Source: Vitrella brassicaformis (lineage: Eukaryota; Sar; Vitrellaceae). From it: 64,000 bases of DNA. Shown here piece after piece: positions 60,401-64,000 of the stretch (its first letter is position 1; each line of letters begins with the position of its first letter). A program made the translations under genes and the position numbers. The notes under the pieces were generated by a model. The model did not search any database. It had not been told where the DNA came from and was given only the letters and a program-made list of their open reading frames with translations. The stretch is from assembly GCA_001179505.1 (NCBI GenBank), contig CDMY01000368.1, positions 32,109 to 96,108 of the forward strand. The letters run 5' to 3'.

Positions 60401-63400
60401 CTTTGAGAAGAAGCGCACACTCGACAGCACCATTCTGCCAGTTCAAACTTGCAGTTTTTCTGGCTAGTTGGACGAAGTCGCCATAGATCGCCCTGGAAAC
60501 CACAAGCGGAGTCACCCCTGAGTCCTCGTTGTCTTCCTACATTTGCTACCTCAGCTCTCCATTCTCGGGCGCATGGCCAGAGAGAGACATCAGAAGGCTA
60601 CCGAGCTGAAAGGTTCATTATGAGAGGCCATGCGATGTGAAAAGGCCTGTGTCTCTTTTTTTCTAACTTGGTCCGTTAGTTGGACGACCCTGTGTGTTTT
60701 TGGAAAGCAACGACAAGTATGCGTTTGGATGAGTGCTCCCGTTACCTTACCTTTTTTCGCCATATGTGCTCTGCAAACCACAACGTGAGAAAGGTGTAAT
60801 AAAAAGCTTGATGCCATACCAACCTGAATGATGATGTTCTGTTGCTGTTCAAGGGCTAAGTCAAGAAATAGGATGTCCACAAGAGCGCCTGGGTCGACGT
60901 TCTTGTCATTGATGATCCTTAGCAGTGCATCTCTGCACTCCGCAACTCGCATGAACTTGTGGTGGGCGCTGTTGCGACAGGTGAGACAAGCGGATCATGC
61001 CACCCGATGTTCAAACCAAGACAATAAAGTACCTGTCAAGTCCTCCCATGTCTCCGTGATCAAAGGACTTGGATCTTCTTCTTCTGAGCCCCCCATGTCC
61101 AACCTCGTGAATTGCTCTTTCCAGTTGTCCGACAACGTCGTGTGGCAACTTTCCTCGTGCGTAATCAAGCGCTGTCTGCACACGACGACCGTGAACAACA
61201 CAGATCAAGTCTTCCTCAGATCATTGCACCGATCATTACCGCCAGGTCAGTTGCGTCGTGCACCTGCATGGCATTTGGAAAGGATTCATTTAAGCGCCTT
61301 TTGTCTGTCTTTTTTCGTTCGTTCTTACGGATTGAAGGATCTTCAGGTATTGGTCGAACTCGAAGATAAGCTTGCCAGTGTCACCGTGCATGTACGGCTC
61401 TTTATTGATTGGCCGGTCGTAGCTTGCGAGCCTCTCACGTGTGATTCCGTGGTCGTTCAGCACGTCCCAATAGGACTGCATGTTCCCTCCGCTCCTCAAA
61501 AAAGCCAGAAGGGCCTTGCAAATCCCAACCTACACCCAAGGATGGAACCCAACGATGGACGAGTCCTACGTGTGTCTTCGTTCACAGCGTACGTCGTCAG
61601 GCGTCCTGACGGCAAAGTAAGAAAAGAAACGCATCAATGGCAAGCAAGAGGATAAAGGGTAGACCTACGTGTTGTTGTGCAGCTTTTGATGCCACTACAA
61701 TCATGATAGGAACACCAAACGGCAAAGGTGTCCCAATGCTGCTTTTCGTTTTGCTAGGAGGCCTGACCTGCTCGTAGAAGTGTCCGGCTGTAGGGAACGA
61801 ACAGGAAAATCCTTGTCTGATTTCCGTTAATGCTGCGGTTTTTCAAAGCTGACCTGTCTCAGGTATGCCATTTCTGTGCATGATCTGCCACGGACCAAAG
61901 GCATGCAGAGTGATCAGCTCTTAAAATGAGTGAATTATCTTACATGAAGTATCTCGTCTCGAATTCTCTGTCCTTGCGAGCCCCCGCGTCCGAGTGTACC
62001 GATGACCAGACGGATCTGAAAGAAAAAAGAACGAATGTCTGGAAAAAAGGGGAAAGGGAAGGCGCTTGCCAAAGGACGGCATTTGGGGGTTGTTTTCCAA
62101 ACTTCTGCAATCCTGAACGTACGAAAAAGGCCTTCTGTCCAGGACATTCCGAGGAGCTTTTTTCGGTTAACCCACTTGTAAGACAGGGAATTGGTTGCGC
62201 CTGCGAGTTCGCGAGGCTTCGTATTGTAGTTGCGCTGCCAGTCTAAGATCTTCATGAAAGAGAAGCGCTGCCACACCTACAACAGGCAGGCGGGACAGCA
62301 GAACACGAACGTGAACGTGACGGAACGTGACGTCCCCATTTCCAAAAGGAGCAGTTGCGCCGCCTACGTAAATCCAACTCCAGAACTCCTGTTTTTCGTT
62401 CGCGAAAGAAACAACACGAAAAGAAACCGATGAAGACGGGAATGTGGATATCTTCTTTCCTCTAGACTGAAGTTTCAAACACACCTTGTCCGAGCTCTCG
62501 CGACTAAGGGGTGGAAGAACGAGACTGGAGAAGGAGGCGGTTGCAGTTATCGGCTTTCGCGGCTCTTCTTGGAACACTGTAGCCCAGGATTTAACCCTCG
62601 TTAGCGACTTTTTCTCCTCCTCTGAAAGGTTGACCGGTTGATGCGAGATCCGACGGCAAACGTTTCTTTTTCCTCCGGCGCGACTTACCAGGACGGTCTC
62701 CGTCCCAGTCCTCGATAATGCCGCGACAGAGGTTGTACCTGCCGAGAAACCAACCGATTATGAATCATTTTTCGTCTACCTGTTTGACGGATGTCACCTG
62801 TGCATCTGCATTCACAGAACAAATGCATGCTCCTTTCGTTTCTCCGCGCGCGTGACTGGTGCGCCCGCCCGCACTTTACCAGTGTCCATCCTCCGGCGTC
62901 CACCTTCAGTGTACATTAAAGGATGCACACATGTGGCTGAAGTCGGCTTCGTTTGTATATAAGCCTATTACCTCGCCTCCAAGTATCTTCTCGACGACTT
63001 CGCGGTGTTCTCCTTTCCACCCATCTGCTCCACTGGCACTGAGTCGTACGAGAAAGTCTTTGTTGTCAATCGTCTTGAACCACCCATCCCCTTTCTCTGC
63101 TTTCAAAACGAACGCCAGGCCCTCCACGAGCGGTACGACTCCGGCATCCGTTTCTTCGTCGGGCTGGGCAGGACGAGCGGGAAGGACAATCTGATGAAAG
63201 ATCGACATGTGAACTCATTTGTTTTTTTCCCTCAGCGGCTCCTGACTTCGGTCTTGTAGAGGCCCGATTCGTCAGGGACCATCGGCGAATTACACGATCT
63301 GAATGCATGTCGGAGTGCCTGTCTGCAACCAAAAGGTCGTGTCTTACTTTTTGGGATCGACGACAGCTGTGCCCGGGGGTCGACAAGATTCTGGGGGGCA

Positions 63401-64000
63401 GGTCCACTGTGATTTGCGCTTCCCCTCGAGAATGCCCCAATGGAGAAGGCAACCAATTTCGAGACATCCGACAATTGTCACCTAACGCGCATGTCAGAAC
63501 GTGCAATATTGACTTGAGAGACGACCAACCCCCACCCTCGTGCACCTTGACTGCCTGCTTGTCTTGTGTAGACTCCGCACTGCAGTCGAGCTCCCCCAGC
63601 CCTCCAGTGATCGACCACTGCTTGAAGAAGATATCAGCATTGACGCGGCTGACAGCTCATATGAGGGACCAAGTCGGATGGAAAGGGCTGAGTGCCTTCG
63701 TACCGTGCATCTCTGCTGGCGTGGTAATCGGAAAGGCGTTTTTTCCGCATCATCTCCTTTTCTTCCTCGGCCTTTTTCAGCTTCTCCTCATACTCCTGTT
63801 CATTAAAGCAATCTAAGCAATCTGTTCGACGAACGGTCTCGTGTTTCAACTCACATACCTGGATCGCGGCCTTCCACGACTCACTGAAGCGCACGCAAAC
63901 ACACACACACACACAAACGCACACACAACACACACGCAACACACACACACACACACACTCAGACGGAGAGGCGGCCATGTGTGCGGGCGGGCCGGGAAAG
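57420..64000 (-). CDS. GWD: Glucan, water dikinase (5' end not resolved)
   Basis: GWD phosphorylates glucose residues in starch at C6, using the beta-phosphate of ATP, and so opens granules for breakdown. The C-terminus is DVEGCVVNEEDVFIVQTRPQV (57480-57423). Upstream come GFAGAGLFESV (57770), IFRSDSNGEDLE (57850), GLGETLVGNYPGRALSF (58050-58000), MAVLIQELLPASYAFVLHT (58225-58165), the phosphohistidine motif ILSHVSVRARN with His codon at 59543-59545, LPPWQMISVVDRI (59925), VDILFLDLALEQQQNIIIQ (60885-60830), YWDVLNDHGITRERLASYDR (61470-61410), GTLGRGGSQGQRIRDEIL (61995-61945) and DWQRNYNTKPREL (62245). The N-terminal part has VEGLAFVLKAEKGDGWFK (63120), like the starch-binding CBM45-type modules. 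More than twenty exons are present. The first exon seen (about 63634-63890) has a Lys/Glu coiled helix, and the true start may be beyond the window. Confidence 0.9.
59520..59575 (-). other. GWD phosphohistidine site
   Basis: The segment reads DILSHVSVRARN. The His accepts phosphate from ATP before transfer to glucan. It is intact, as are the nucleotide-binding motifs downstream, so the enzyme should be active. Confidence 0.85.
63895..63960 (-). repeat. CA/GT microsatellite near the window end
   Basis: Imperfect CA dinucleotide runs lie upstream of the first seen GWD exon. They probably lie in an intron or the 5' flank, so the Cys/Val-rich reading frame through them is not coding. Confidence 0.6.

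Noticed and set aside
1-64000. tRNA, rRNA or complete transposon genes
   Set aside because: I looked for cloverleaf-like segments, rRNA cores and transposase or reverse transcriptase motifs by eye and saw none. A covariance-model search would be needed to exclude small RNAs.

Overview
This window is nuclear DNA from a photosynthetic protist. Genes are packed about one per 4 kb, lie on both strands, and are cut into many short exons by introns that mostly run GTRAGT...GTGCAG and are full of CA/GT, GACA and ATCC microsatellites. A plastid-type lycopene cyclase with a hydrophobic leader, a starch-phosphorylating glucan, water dikinase, alveolate-style secreted and membrane signalling proteins, and a flagellar SHIPPO-repeat protein together suggest a chromerid alveolate. 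The compact layout fits Vitrella better than Chromera or a dinoflagellate. This assignment is inferred from gene content; no marker gene is present.

Layout. 1.0-8.7 kb (+): receptor-like protein with two TM-Cache-TM modules, a TPR-like region and a C-terminal VWA domain. 8.9-11.2 kb (-): lycopene cyclase. 11.4-18.9 kb (+): secreted/membrane protein with DUF4215 and PAN modules, a GPS autoproteolysis motif and several TM helices, resembling polycystin-1. 19.3-23.0 kb (+): PP2C-fold protein whose catalytic residues have decayed. 23.6-25.9 kb (-): membrane protein with a possible Coa1/Tim21-like tail. 26.5-28.7 kb (-): divergent protein kinase with a signal peptide. 29.0-32.0 kb (+): protein with many NUMOD3-type repeats. 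32.7-38.7 kb (-): translation factor eIF2A whose reading frame runs on through a polyQ/proline linker into a GYF domain. 39.0-40.4 kb (+): unknown membrane protein. 40.7-43.2 kb (-): HUS1 of the 9-1-1 clamp. 43.4-47.5 kb (+): SHIPPO/STPGR-repeat protein. 47.9-49.8 kb (-): proline-rich protein. 50.0-57.2 kb (+): DDB1, interrupted by a 300-N assembly gap. 57.4-64.0 kb (-): glucan, water dikinase, 5' end beyond or at the window edge.

The genes do not form an operon. Several neighbours are divergent with under 350 bp between start codons, so bidirectional promoters are likely. The strongest novelty candidates are the eIF2A-GYF fusion, the Cache/VWA receptor, the GPS protein with an IQ-containing loop, the PP2C pseudophosphatase and the secreted kinase. 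Exon borders were called by eye from splice consensus, phase and homology, so gene outer limits are firmer than individual small exons.
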